The translations under genes and the position numbers were made by a program. The notes under the pieces were generated by a model. It saw nothing but the letters and a program-made list of their open reading frames with translations. It ran no database searches and was not told where the DNA came from. A stretch of 64,000 nucleotides of DNA from Chrysopilus asiliformis (lineage: Eukaryota > Arthropoda > Insecta > Diptera > Rhagionidae): NCBI GenBank assembly GCA_964034945.1, contig OZ035960.1, positions 87,342,348 through 87,406,347 on the forward strand, given 5' to 3'. Below are positions 1-28,863 of this stretch, one piece after another. Numbering within the stretch: the stretch's first letter is position 1; each line of letters begins with the position of its first letter.

Positions 1-1097
1 TCATGTGGGCACCGCGAGCACGTTTGCTGATTGATTCTTTGGAGCCAATATTCCACGACTCTTCCACACATATCGGCCGGAACGTTGGCAATTTCGCGTT
101 CGATATTGTTTCTGAGCTCCTCTAACGTTGTTGGCTTGTTGGTATAAACCAACGACTTAACATAACCCCATAAAAAGAAATCCAACGGCGTTAACTCGCA
201 TGAGCGAGGTGGGCATTCGACCGGACCATTTCTCGAGATTACACGATTACCGAACTACTCCTTCAATAGATCAATTGTTTCACCAGCTGTGTGGCATTGC
301 TCGTTCGTGAACTTCACCATGATAAAAATGTAAACCTTGACTGACGTTTTAGCATTGCCAGATCATAAAAAAAAAGTTTTAGGGCGGTTTTCACAACGTC
401 CGGTTAACTCCTCCGGTAACGTAACCGGCGGTTAACTTTACGGTCGCCGTAAAGTGCCGGTAAACTAAATTTCGTTTTCACCATGTCTAAATTAACTAAC
501 CGGCGGAAAAGTCGAAAATGTAGTAGATTTTTGTGAATACTAGTACATCTAATGTCAAAAAGGAACCATAACCTATATGTGGAATTTGGTGGAATTGGAT
601 TTGTTAAAGTCAATCGTCGAAAAGTTATTCTGGGTAACTTTTATCCACAAGTAAATATCTCCCAATAAATATCCACAAAGCAGAAAATGTCGTTTGAAAC
701 AATTTGCACCAGCAACAATTTCGATGGATTGATTGCAGTAATGAGTCCAGAAGATAGCTGGGTTACAAAGTGGCAAATTTTTAAACTCCAGGGAGATGCA
801 GAAAATCTTTAATTGAATTTATTTAAATTAGAGCTATAAATCCTAATTTCCCTGCATAACCTTCAATTCGACGGTTCGATTAAGTCACTAATCGGACGAA
901 ATTCTTCCGGTTAAGTTTACCGTCGGTTAAGACACATTCGGTTAACCGACACATTGCCTTTAACCGCATATTGGGAAAAGGAATTCTTCACTAACCACCG
1001 GTTAACCTCCGGTAAAGTTCGTAACCGGAGATTGTGAAAACCGCCCTTAGGGTGCGTTTTTCTTAAAATACAAAATTGTTATATCCTTGAAAGACCC
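1..1097 (-). mobile_element. Mariner-like element, 3' part of transposase, interrupted
   Basis: Read on the minus strand, bases 1-240 encode the C-terminal part of a mariner-type transposase (the region around the third catalytic Asp, then a W-rich stretch ending near the stop). The same sequence is found in the opposite orientation at 7182-7737. The terminal repeat (GGGTCTTTC-type) is at about 1075-1097. The element is cut by the window start and split by a nested insertion at 382-1046, so it is a dead remnant. It lies just downstream of Ire1. Confidence 0.75.
382..1046. mobile_element. Harbinger-type MITE nested in the mariner copy
   Basis: The element begins GGGCGGTTTTCACAA and ends with the inverted complement TTGTGAAAACCGCCC. 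It is flanked by TTA on both sides (379-381 and 1047-1049). The undisrupted mariner sequence at 7220-7240 (reverse complement) shows the empty site, confirming TTA as a target duplication. TTA duplications and GC-rich ends fit PIF/Harbinger. No coding capacity is seen. Confidence 0.8.
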
Positions 1098-1754
1098 TTT
1101 ATAATACTTTCGAGTATTATATGATTAGGAGAGTAGAAATATTATATTAAATATATAAATGAGTGAAATGAAATAAAATAGATAATTACATATATAAAAT
1201 TAGAAGAAATTGTTGGCGGGCCATATGGCAAACAAAAGAAATTTTTAAAAGGAAAGTTACTGTGAAATAAAAGAAGACCTCGTTTTTATAAAACAATTAC
1301 TGGTGATTGGGCAGATAAATTTATTATTTTCTTCCAAAAGATAAAAAGATCATTTGTAGGTATCTTAATGCAACATAGTTTGAAATATAGAACTCGCATT
1401 GTAGTTGACCTTTTGCTGTATCATCAAAATATAAGTGTCAAGTCAATTTGGTATGAACAAATCAGACAGTTAACAATATTATGCAATTTAACCGTTTTCC
1501 TAGCTGTAAGTAACCTAATTTTCCATTTGCTGTAGTATAATCAACACTTTTGTGCATTTTTTTAGTCATCATATTTTATTTAAAAACAAGCGCTTGATTA
1601 AAAAACCGGAAATTGTCAACAAAGTAATCCTTAAAGTTACTTTAATTCTTCCACAATGAAAAAATGTAAAAATTTCAAACTCTCACACAAATCTAACCAA
1701 CACATAAATATCGAAAAAAAAATCTTTCTGTTATAACGATTTTTTTATCTAAGC
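1098..1754. other. 3' flank of Ire1, no feature recognised
   Basis: AT-rich sequence downstream of the Ire1 stop codon. It probably holds the Ire1 3'UTR and polyadenylation signals, but no single site stands out. No gene or repeat is recognised here. Confidence 0.3.
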
Positions 1755-19172
<17,418 letters not shown>

Positions 19173-19537
19173 TTTCACAAAACTAAAAAACACCACACTT
19201 TCAGAGCAAAATATTAAGATTACATGTCCATTCACCAAATAATTGTATCCACATATCCTTTGTCTATAAAAATCCTTTTACATTTCACTCGCAAAATCAG
19301 TTTGATTGATATTATTTAGCGCAAGAATAAGCAAAATGACGTTCACGAAACCAAAAATCACAAATGAATTCGTTCTCAATTGCAATTGTTCCAAAAAAGT
19401 GTCCCAACAAATTCAAGCTGTCAAATTCCAACAAACAAATTAAAGTACCTCTATGTTCAATGTAGTTTATGGATTTAAAACGAACCGATTACAAACGGGC
19501 AAAATGAAAATATCTGACTTTATTTTATTTTTATTTA
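19173..19537. promoter_or_regulatory. 5' flank of Ire1
   Basis: The 365 bp upstream of the Ire1 start codon, up to the next transposon, must hold the 5'UTR and at least part of the promoter. I see no clear TATA box or ER-stress element (CCAAT-N9-CCACG). The transposon at 19538 lies within 400 bp of the start codon. Confidence 0.35.
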
Positions 19538-19861
19538 TGGGGCTATTCACGAATGTAAATGTATCTGCAACTGTAACTTTACATGTTCCACATGATCCAC
19601 ACTAATTTTACATTAGATTCCAAATTGGTATTCACAAACTGTAACTGAATAATAGGGATTCCTGACAGTTGCTTCTTCTGAACTGTATAACAAATCGTAT
19701 AAACATTTCTTTCTAAGTATTTTTATTTAACTTACTCAGAATCTTCTTCCCATCCATTATACAACAATATTAAGTCCGACATATTTCCTTTATTCTTAAA
19801 ATTTTGCATTTTTCTTAAAAAATGTAACCTTATGGATAAGTTTTCTCTCGGCATAAACTTA

Positions 19862-20369
19862 AGCTCGATCCAGACTACACGATGTACGGGGTACGAGATA
19901 CGAGGTTTTTGGTTTCCTCGTACATGGAACTGCATCCACACTGCACAGGGTTTTGCTCATTCGTGATTTGAGCTTCGTGACATATTGCTAGCAGTGGCGG
20001 CGGTTTTATGTGTAAAACAAAATCAAAAATTAGCAAACGTAAAAAATGGCTCTCTAAATAATCTTTACTTTTTATTTTCCATACGCAAGGAAAACTTCGG
20101 TAAAGTTCAATAAATTCTAATACAAATTCTTTTGGAAAATTACGAAAATCCGCCACTTCGAAATACCACTACGTCAATGGAAAACCCCGAACTGTTCCAT
20201 CCACACCTACGATGTTGCCATGTACGGGGTTACCACGTACGAGGATAATCAAACAGCTTCTGATTTTACTCACTAGGTGAAACCATGTGCAAATTTCCCA
20301 TCCAAACACTCGATGTTCGGGGTACGTGCCAACCTCGTACCCCGTACATCGTGTAGTCTGGATCGAGCT
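19862..20369 (-). mobile_element. Harbinger-type element family B with a MADF first exon
   Basis: Ends AGCTCGATCCAGACTACACG and its complement, flanked by TTA (19859-19861 and 20370-20372). The minus-strand frame from 20156 begins MADFRNFPKEFVLEFIELYR, then SFPCVWKIKSKDYL, the start of a MADF DNA-binding domain. Harbinger elements typically carry such a MADF/Myb partner gene next to the transposase. The rest is deleted. It is nested in family A; a shorter copy is at 22248. Confidence 0.85.
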
Positions 20370-20492
20370 TTACAGATGATTTGACAGCTAGTTACAGATA
20401 CAGAATGTCAAAGTTACAGTTTGTGAATAGCAAAGTGGACTGAAAATGTAAAGTTACAGATACAGAGCAATCTTACATTTTAAGAATAGGCC

Positions 20493-21844
20493 AAGACCCT
20501 CTACATACAAAGCCATGCACTAAGAGAGTTACTACCACATATACATGGCCAAGTAGGGTCGCTGATGAATTGTCTAACATGGCGCCGGCATGAAGTTTCC
20601 GAATTTTTTTGCGGTTCTATATCAATTAGGTTCCTATATTATCGTTTAAATAAATTTGGAGGGAATGAAAATGAAAACAAAAAGCATTTTCGTTATTTTA
20701 TGATTTTTATTTGAAATCAAAACAAATTTACATATAATGGAAAAAAAATTGAGTACCTATGGAATTCAAAAATATATCGTCAGCTTAAACCGAAATTATG
20801 CTTGAGCAAAAAAAACCTTGTTAAATCATTTTAATTCTCATTTAAGGAAAACCGAGTTTTTTTTTTTAAATTAGGCTCAGTTTTCTTTAAATGAAACTCA
20901 GTTATCTTGAAATGGAAATTACAATGATTTAACAAGATTTTTCTGCTCTTCTGTAAAATTTGATATTTTGGACTTAGCACAATTTCACTTTAAGCTGATA
21001 TTTAAAACAATCACTTTTTTATTGTAATAATGAATGACAATAACGGACAAAGTGGATTTGTATTTCGAATTACAGCACGGCACGTATTAAACGAACGAAT
21101 CACAAAATTTACTACACCTCTATTAAATTAGTTCATGTCTTTTTTTAAATGCTTTCTGGAACCATTTTCAACGAAAAAAGTCATGGTTATTGATTTACTG
21201 TTGTTCACTTCCTGGCCCACAAAGGTTAAATTGAATATTACAAAAATCGAAATACCCTTGGCAGAAAAGTGCAGTAAATAAGTCTCAGGAGTCTCCTAGC
21301 CCATGTTGCTTCCCCTGTCACAGCCCCTGCTCCTAGTCTTGTAGTGGATTCTTCGATCAGCCAATCAATCCTAAAATTAAACGCAAAATACCTGCCTTTT
21401 TTAAATAAATTTATACTTATCTGTGCAATACAATCTGTTGGTAATAAGCAGCCTTTTCCAATCCGTTTCCCGCAGCCTTTTCCAATCCGTTTCCCGCAGC
21501 CCAATCCAATGGCGTTTATTTTAGCTTGTTGAGTTGTTTTTGTTGCTGAAGTTGCACTGAAAATCTTAAATAACCTCTTTTAGGTTAGGAAAGATTTCGG
21601 CAGTATTTCTTTTTATATTCACAATTATCAAACAAAACACAAACGATTGTTAGTACTCCACACATTTAATTTATATATTTCCACCGATTAAACTCTGAAA
21701 ACTTGATAAAATTATTTATAACAAAGAAAACAAATCGAACTTTACGTGCGGTTTCCCATGTGATTCTGACAGTAGGGTTGCTACTTGACACTACTAGTGC
21801 ACACATAGAAAAACTTTTGCATGGCTTTATATGTAGAGGGTCTT
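20493..21844. mobile_element. Non-autonomous element with 9-bp TSD (Mutator-like)
   Basis: Ends AAGACCCTCTACATA and TATGTAGAGGGTCTT. The 9-bp sequence GAATAGGCC flanks it at 20484-20492 and 21845-21853, both copies lying in the host family-A element. A 9-bp duplication fits Mutator-like transposases; no transposase frame is present, so the class is inferred. It contains a further inverted repeat (about 20777-21000) and a duplicated CAGCCTTTTCCAATCCGTTT phrase (21461-21500). Confidence 0.7.
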
Positions 21845-21858
21845 GAATAGGCCCATTA

Positions 21859-22247
21859 TTTTTTACACAGTGAAAGGCAAAATTGTGTTAATTGTTATTC
21901 TATTTAATTTATCTCGTGCATTAAACTATCCAAAAACCGCCAGTTTTCAAGATAATCGTTGAATTTTTAGAAATAACTGTATATCGCGATAATGGTTTGA
22001 GATATCGAGTTTTACTAAAAAGACATCCACAAAAATAATATAGCCGGGAAATTCCAATAGAATAAAAGATTTATATTTGTAAAAGCCGACGACTTTTTTT
22101 GATTCGTTTTTTAACAGTTGGAATTTGGTTTCAAAATTTTTGATTTTTGTATTTGATGACTGGTTCAAATCTAATATACTTCTATATGATTGATTATAGA
22201 TGCACTTGAGGCGTAAAATTGATAACTTTGATCTAAATGGGGCCTAA
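21859..22247. other. Intergenic, no feature recognised
   Basis: AT-rich spacer between two transposons. No coding sequence or repeat recognised. Confidence 0.3.
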
Positions 22248-22498
22248 AGTTCGATCCAGACTACACGATGTACGGGGTACGAGATACGAGGTTTTTGGTT
22301 TCCTCGTACATTGAACTGCATCCACACTGCACAGGGTTTTGCTCATTCGTGTACGCGGTTACCACGTACGAGGATAATCAAACAGCTTCTGATTTTACTC
22401 ACTAGGTGAAACCATGTGCAAATTTCCCATCCAAACACTCGATGTTCGGGGTACGTGCCAACCTCGTACCCCGTACATCGTGTAGTCTGGATCGAGCT
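22248..22498. mobile_element. Harbinger-type element family B, short copy
   Basis: A 251-bp deletion derivative of the element at 19862-20369, with the same ends and the GTACGGGGTACGAG phrase repeated inverted. TAA flanks it at 22245-22247 and 22499-22501. It lacks the MADF exon. Confidence 0.85.
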
Positions 22499-22930
22499 TA
22501 ATGTATTTCTCAAGGCAACATTGGATGTGAGGACTGATTTGGTCTGAAGTACCAGTTTGGTCTAAAATAGGTTTCGCATATATATGCGATATTGATTTTA
22601 ACCCCAATTTTGATTTAATATATTGGTTAAACATTTTATTGAAAATTTTACACATCAAATTTGCCCTGTATGATCATCTAAATAAATTTGCTTTGCTCTG
22701 TATGATCGTTTTAATAAATTTAAACATCCCCGGTTTGGTGTTGCACACAATTGCGACCATGATTATTTTTGCTGTCGCTGTTACTATTGCTGTCGACTAC
22801 TAGAACTCTTGTACTTCCCACTTAAATTTGATTTGATTTAATAACAAAACTTCCAAACACCTGTCAGTGGAGAACTGTTTTTGTTTTGTTCCTAGTATTT
22901 TTTTTAAATCTTGTGATTTTGAAAAAAAGT

Positions 22931-24063
22931 ATGAATTTACAACTAAAGATCTTCCTGCTCAGGAGATTAAGACTAAGGAGAAGGTAAAATTTAACAAAAA
23001 ATAAATGTCCATGCTATTAATTGTCCATGGTTATTGCAGAAATAATTTAACTGTGACAAGAAGGAATCTCAGAGACTCACAAAATCCGTTTGAAATTAGC
23101 GAAAACCAATTTATGGAAATGTACAAATTTCCAAAAGATCTCTGTGTAAGATTTCTGAATAAAATAAAGTCACGATTTTTTGCAACAGAGCGAATCTCAG
23201 GAATTCCAGTTAATATACGATTTCTGGCGGCCCTACGGTTTTACGCGAAAGGAGGGCATCAAAGACGAGTTGGAGAGGATGTGATGTCTACCTTGTCTCA
23301 AACTTCAATGAGCAGAAGCATTCAGGAAGTGACTAATATTTTAAATGAAATTTGCAACCAGTACGTTTATTTCCCTGGGCAAGACGAACAAAATGAGATC
23401 CAACAAGATTTTTATAAAATATCTTCATTTCCGGGAGTTGTCGGTATTGTAGGTGGAAGTCACATAAAAATTGGTAATAGTAGTACGGAGAACTATAGTC
23501 GTATAAGCAGTAATGCTGTTAATCTTCTTGTTATATGCGATCCTAAGTATGTTATACGATACGCTAATGCAAAATTTATGGGAACGGCAGATGACGCTTA
23601 TATATGGCTACATTCTACAATACACGAGTTTTTAGAAAGTAAATATTCTCAGGAAGAGCGTGATTTCTGGATTTTAGGAAGTACCAAATTTCCTCTTCAG
23701 CCTTGGCTTATGACGCCATTTAATTCACCTGCTAATGAAGCTGAAGAAAAGTATAATTGTGGACATAGAAAGGCGCATCTTCTAGTAAAACAATGCCTTG
23801 ATATTTTAAGAAGTAGATTTCGATGTTTATCTACAAACGGCATTTTATCTTACGATGCAACGAAAGCTGGGAAAATCATCAATGCTTGCATTGTTTTACA
23901 CAATTTGTTGATGAAAGCAAACGTTCCATTGCCAGACACTAGTTCAGAGACTGATGTACTGACCGAAGAAAGTCCTGAGTGTTTTGTCGAACTAGATGAT
24001 AATACACTTTTGGAGGGATTGCGTGTGCGGCAAGAAATCGTCACAAATTATTTTAATGTCTAG
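22931..24063 (+). CDS. HARBI1-like (PIF/Harbinger) transposase-derived protein, catalytic site altered
   Basis: Two exons: 22931-22983 and 23040-24063, joined in frame by a 56-bp GT-AG intron, give about 358 residues. The start is MNLQLKIFLLRR then an Arg-rich stretch and RDSQNPFEIS, as in other HARBI1 proteins. Family motifs are present: LAALRFYAKGG, FPGVVGIV, GTADDAYIW, PLQPWLMTPF, RFRCL and INACIVLHNLL. The DDE triad is not intact: GAIDxTHI has become GIVGGSHI (no Asp), the middle Asp (TADDAYIW) is kept, and the Glu of the VERxFG motif is Lys (LVKQCLDILRSRF). GDSGYPL is GSTKFPL. The frame is otherwise fully open. A Myb-type partner lies tail to tail downstream. It may be a decaying element or a co-opted DNA-binding protein. 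Confidence 0.8.
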
Positions 24064-24859
24064 TAACTTTCATGGGCCAGTAGAATTACAGGTCGATTCT
24101 CTTAACTGAGCGCCTCTAGTCGCGTCGACTAAATTTTTTATCGAAATGAGTGGATAAAAAACGACAAATTGGGACGCATCGATTTTGGAGTAGACATATG
24201 AGTAAAAAAGTTGTGAAAACCGCAAAATGGACAGTGTATTTTTGTTTACTTATTAGCATAACATTTGGGCTATAAATTATTACATCCAAGGTGGCTGTTG
24301 GTTCTGAGCATATAGAAAATTTTAACAAAATGATTGACCGGATTTTTTGTTAAATCATTTACCAGAGCAGGAAATTTACGAACTTTGAAAAATCAAAACA
24401 AATAGAAGGAATTTTGAAGAAAACTGTCATGTTAAGTATAAAATGAAACTTAACTCCAATTGAAAATGAAAAATAAAAAAAATTCGAACCGTCTTATTTC
24501 GATAGCGGTCTTCCGAGGGCCACCATTCTAGTTTTACATATTCACTCTAAACGAAAGTAGCCATATCTTATCTTCGATTGTGTGATGGTGGCAATAAATT
24601 CGTTACAAAAATTTGTAAAATTAAAAAATGATAAATCAATATTTACAAAATTTATTACATTTTATTTTATATTTTTCACCTTGCGTTGGAAAACACAGTT
24701 GGACAAAAAAAATACTTTGTACTATCAGAATTATAAAATCTTACATTGTGTTAATATTCACCCACCCCATTAACTGTAACTAAATTATTTACAATATTCG
24801 AATCCATCCATTCTATAAGAAAATTACACCAATAAGAGACTTAAATAAAAGATTACTTT
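24064..24859. other. Spacer between Harbinger genes
   Basis: Probably the shared 3' region of the two convergent Harbinger-type genes. No further coding sequence seen. Confidence 0.35.
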
Positions 24860-25282
24860 TTACATATTTGAGGTTTTATATTCAAATTTTTTCTCCTCCA
24901 AATATATTTTTCTTTTTTCTATATCTAATTTTTGTTTTTCTATTTCTAAAAAGTTTTCGCGCCACCTCTCATCAGCTTCAAATTTTTGTTTTTTCAGGTC
25001 ATATTCTTTTTGCACATATTTTAGTTTCTCTTCTTCAATTTGTAGCAATCTTTCTTCCATGACAGTAGGCTGATTTTTTACCGAAGGACGAATTTTTCTC
25101 TTGTTTGCAGTTTCTGGGACTTCATTTTTTACTAGCGTAGAAGGTTCTGATGAAGTACTATTATTCTGATCGGCTTTCAAATTTTGATTATCACAGCTTA
25201 CGGTACTTTGCGCACAATCAAAAGAATCCATAGAATATTCTTCCTTAATACAATCGATCTTCATGGTGTCTTCGTCGTTATT
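24860..25282 (-). CDS. C-terminal exon of a Harbinger Myb/SANT-like partner protein
   Basis: A minus-strand frame starts after a TTTTTTTAG acceptor (25282) with NNDEDTMKIDCIKEEY and runs about 140 residues to a stop at 24860. The second half is a charged coiled coil (repeated EEE-KL--, KKQKFEADERW, IEKQKLDIEKRK). This layout, with an N-terminal Myb/MADF domain on an earlier exon and a coiled-coil tail, is usual for the second protein of PIF/Harbinger elements. The upstream exon is not visible; a Chapaev-like insertion begins only 55 bp further upstream, so the gene may be broken. Confidence 0.55.
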   Translation of the reverse strand, partial: NNDEDTMKIDCIKEEYSMDSFDCAQSTVSCDNQNLKADQNNSTSSEPSTLVKNEVPETANKRKIRPSVKNQPTVMEERLLQIEEEKLKYVQKEYDLKKQKFEADERWRENFLEIEKQKLDIEKRKIYLEEKKFEYKTSNM

Positions 25283-25337
25283 CTAAAAAAAATTAGTATA
25301 TAAAAAAGAGATAAAAATTTAATAAAAATTATAATAA

Positions 25338-26352
25338 CACTGGTCAACAAAATTGTAACTTTGTTGTGCCACATGGACTTTTTTGATATTTTTTGCTTTA
25401 ATAGGTGGTTGACAGTAAAAACAAACATTTAAAAAAAATCGGTTAGCCAAGAATTTTATTCTCTTAAGTAATTTAAAATATTTCAAAAGACAATGACATC
25501 CTAAACCAAAAATGTGAAAAAGTTTTATTATGAAGTTACGATCTAAGATTTTCTAGCAAATTTAGCTCCTGGTTGGTCCCTTTTGATTGTCCAGGAGTAA
25601 TCTGCCAACATATTTGGGTTCCATTTGCCCTGGTAACATTTTTTCATCTCAGAAATGTCCTGATGGAACCTTTCACCATGTTCATCACTCACAGCCCCAA
25701 AATTCTCAGGGAAAAATCGAGGTGTGATTCTAAAAAATAATTCTTGAGTGACATGTTGCAACCCAATGCTTGATAAGCCAACAATAGGTCGCTAAACAAC
25801 TCTCTGTAGCTCTCACTCTTATGATTACCCAAAAAATTTGCAACAACATTTTTAAAAGATTTCCATGCTGGTTTTTCTTAATTGCTCAATTTTTCTGCGA
25901 ATACCGGATCTTTTATCAACTCCCTGATTTGAGGTCTTACGAAAATACCCTCTTTTATCTTTGTATCACTTTGGTATTGGTATTTTGCGAAACCAAAATA
26001 CCGGTGATAACTCTCCAAGACTAGTTTTGTGAAATTTCGTCTTTGTTTTTTGAGAGTCTGTTTACCGCAAACATGACAAAAAGTGTTAGAATCGTTACTA
26101 CACTTTCTCGACATGTTAACGCAGTTAATAAATCACAATATTTTGATGAAATCACAGACAAATAGTTTTATGACTATTTCTTCTCGAACGGTTCTTTGCT
26201 TTCATTGCCGTAGTACTAGTTATAAGTATTACCGTATCACAAGAAAACTGAGGCTAATTGAAACAAAAGAATTGCAGTTTAATAATCAGGGTGCTTAGTT
26301 AAAATAGTATTAGCCATCAAAGTTCGTGTGGCATGACCAGTGTTGACCAGTG
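25338..26352 (-). mobile_element. CMC/Chapaev-like element, internally deleted
   Basis: Ends CACTGGTCAACA and its complement TGTTGACCAGTG, flanked by TAA (25335-25337 and 26353-26355). On the minus strand, 26114 begins MSRKCSNDSNTFCHVCGK (Cys motif) and continues TLKKQRRNFTKLVLESY. Further on, 25761-25543 encodes FFPENFGAVSDEHGERFHQD, then MADYSW-like and KRDQPG stretches. These are signature pieces of a large arthropod family that I associate with Chapaev transposases. Most of the protein between and after them is deleted or out of frame. Confidence 0.7.
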
Positions 26353-26444
26353 TAATCGTTTCAATTTGAGAACTACTTGTGAGCTCAAAAAATGCCGCAA
26401 TTCGTAAATAATAGTTCGGTTTGTAAAAAAAACATAAAAACTTA

Positions 26445-27024
26445 TGGGCCTATTCTTAAAATGTAAGATTGCTCTGTATCTGTAACTTTACATTTTCAGT
26501 CCACTTTGCTATTCACAAACTGTAACTTTGACATTCTGTATCTGTAACTAGCTGTCAAATCATCTGTAAGTTTATGCCGAGAGAAAACTTATCCATAAGG
26601 TTACATTTTTTAAGAAAAATGCAAAATTTTAAGAATAAAGGAAATATGTCGGACTTAATATTGTTGTATAATGGATGGGAAGAAGATTCTGAGTAAGTTA
26701 AATAAAAATACTTAGAAAGAAATGTTTATACGATTTGTTATACAGTTCAGAAGAAGCAACTGTCAGGAATCCCTATTATTCACAAGTTTTGAAGAATTTA
26801 CGCAATTCAGTTTATCCGTTTGCGGTAGTTGATTTAGGTTTCATGAAACTAAACAAAAAGTTTCTTATTTTCCAACGATGAGAAGGAATTACAAATCAAA
26901 TTGGAACAAGACTACAGTTACAGTTTGTGAATACCAATTTGGAATCTAATGTAAAATTAGTGTGGATCATGTGGAACATGTAAAGTTACAGTTGCAGATA
27001 CATTTACATTCGTGAATAGCCCCA
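26445..27024 (+). mobile_element. Harbinger-type element family A, copy 2 (longest interior)
   Basis: Opposite orientation to the other copies. TTA flanks it at 26442-26444 and 27025-27027. It keeps extra interior: after the MSDLILLYNGWEEDSD exon and a short intron, the frame continues SEEATVRNPYYSQVLKNLRN before decaying. This is the most complete family-A copy here. Confidence 0.8.
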
Positions 27025-27874
27025 TTAGTCTTGCTATTTACGAAAAATGCGACATTTCTAGTCTGAAGCTCAATCCATCGAAAATTATGGTGTTTTCGGC
27101 CTTACGGACAGGCGGAAATCAGAATTTGAATTTTAATATATATGTATATTCGGGGATGACGATCTTCGACTACGGTAGTTGACTATCTCGGACTATCGAG
27201 CATATTTAAAAAAGATACCGAGTGCTTTTTTATGACCTCAAAAAGAAGACATGTCCTGGTAAAAGAGGACGTTTGGTCACCCTAAAGGCTCAACTATGAT
27301 AGACATAAGAACGCATATGTAGCTGCATATGTCATTTCCAGAATAAGAAAGTCAGTGTTAATATCCACAATAGACATATGTCAAGAGTGTTGCCACTTTC
27401 AAACCTTCGTTAAGCATGAATAATTCGATACAAATGGAACTGGCATATGTAAATAGTGAACATAACCTAAAATTTTTCCAAAAAGGGACTCAAGCAGGAC
27501 AACAGATAGTCAAAGACATTTGTGGTCATTCTCGTATGAATAAAAAATTGATCCGGATCAAGCCTTTTTATTTTTAAGAAGGTGACTACGTAGTATCCGT
27601 GCGTTTTCCTGTCGCGATTAATTTCTCGTACATCACATGAACGCTTCTTTCTGCCGTATCCATCCAGTTCATCTTTCAGGTCACTTAATTCTTTTAAGCA
27701 CTTCACAATTTCAAATATTTCTTTAATTTTTTTCAATTCACTCATTTTTTCCTTCAACTTTGTCAATTACTATCGAGAAGAATTTGACTTTACTTATGTC
27801 AGCCTATGCCTATTATGGTTAGCTTTTATGTTGACAGCTATGCATGTCAACATTCGTTGGAAATTTGACATTTA

Positions 27875-28824
27875 AGGGCCAAACAGATGACGGCAGCAAC
27901 TGCGACTGCGGCGTCGACTGCGACGTCTTTTTGAGCGTCGAAAAATCAAGTGGAACACATGCATGAAACTCGAAGTCGGGCAGCGTTCCAACAACAACAA
28001 CTTTGACATTTCTGAATCATGTTTGCAAGATATAAAAAATGATTGTTCTGTACGATAATTTTCAAAAATTGATGTTAATTAAATTAAATACTTTAAAGGA
28101 AAACTCCGGCAAAAACTATATTGCACAAAACACTTTTGACGTTCACTTATTATATATCGGTGTTGTCAGTCCTCATTTTTTCTAAAATTTTCGGTGGCAC
28201 CCCCACGACGACGGCGTCGAATTTAGAGATTTTGCTAAATTTATGGGGCTATTCACGAATGTAAATGTATCTGCAACTGTAACTTTACATGTTCCACATG
28301 ATTCATACTAATTTTACATTAGATTCCAAATTGGTATTCACAAACTGTAACTGAATAATAGGGATTCCTGACAGTTGCTTCTTCTGAACTGTATAACAAA
28401 TCGTATAAACATTTCTTTCTAAGTATTTTTATTTAACTTACTCAGAATCTTCTTCCCATCCATTATACAACAATATTAAGTCCGACATATTTCCTTTATT
28501 CTTAAAATTTTGCATTTTTCTTAAAAAATGTAACCTTATGGATAAGTTTTCTCTCGGCATAAACTTACAGATGATTTGACAGCTAGTTACAGATACAGAA
28601 TGTCAAAGTTACAGTTTGTGAATAGCAAAGTGGACTGAAAATGTAAAGTTACAGATACAGAGCAATCTTACATTTTAAGAATAGGCCCATTATTTTGAAG
28701 CCGAAGCCGCGGTCGCAGTTGCTGCCGTCATGTAGGCTGCCCCATATGAATTCATGGTTTCTAATTTTTTTGAAGTCGCAGTCGACGCCGCAGTCGCAGT
28801 TGCTGCCGTCATCTGTTTGTCCCT
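27875..28824. mobile_element. Harbinger-type MITE with GC-rich ends
   Basis: The inverted ends share CAAACAGATGACGGCAGCAA and a following GC-rich run of GCGACTGCGGCGTCG type. TTA flanks it at 27872-27874 and 28825-28827. At the right end the terminal sequence is partly duplicated (28700-28740 and 28770-28820). It contains a family-A copy. Confidence 0.8.
28244..28689 (-). mobile_element. Harbinger-type element family A, copy 3
   Basis: Same ends as the other family-A copies, TTA at 28241-28243 and 28690-28692. Nearly identical in sequence to the copy at 54586-55031, which suggests recent movement. Confidence 0.85.
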
Positions 28825-28863
28825 TTACATATGCGTTCTTATGTCTATCATAGTTGAGCCTTA

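Larger units (their letters stand above)
19538..21855 (-). mobile_element. Harbinger-type element family A, copy 1, with two nested insertions
   Basis: Starts TGGGGCTATTCACGAATG and ends with GAATAGGCCCA. TTA flanks it at 19535-19537 and 21856-21858. Other copies are at 26445-27024, 28244-28689 and 54586-55031. On the minus strand the family carries a small first exon (MSDLILLYNGWEEDSE, then a GTAAG donor at about 19738), suggesting derivation from a transposase gene. Two other elements are inserted inside (19862-20369 and 20493-21844). Confidence 0.85.
27286..28861 (-). mobile_element. Harbinger derivative with PIF transposase N-terminus, containing nested elements
   Basis: Ends GGCTCAACTATGATAGACAT and its complement are at 27287 and 28860. 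The minus-strand frame 27766-27467 encodes a coiled coil followed by VREINRDRKTHGYY, LDPDQFFIHTRMTTNVFDYL, the typical N-terminus of PIF/Harbinger transposases. The catalytic part is gone. Flanking trinucleotides are TAA and TAT, so the duplication is not clean. Elements at 27875-28824 and 28244-28689 are nested inside, and 28864-29284 sits at its right border. Confidence 0.7.
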
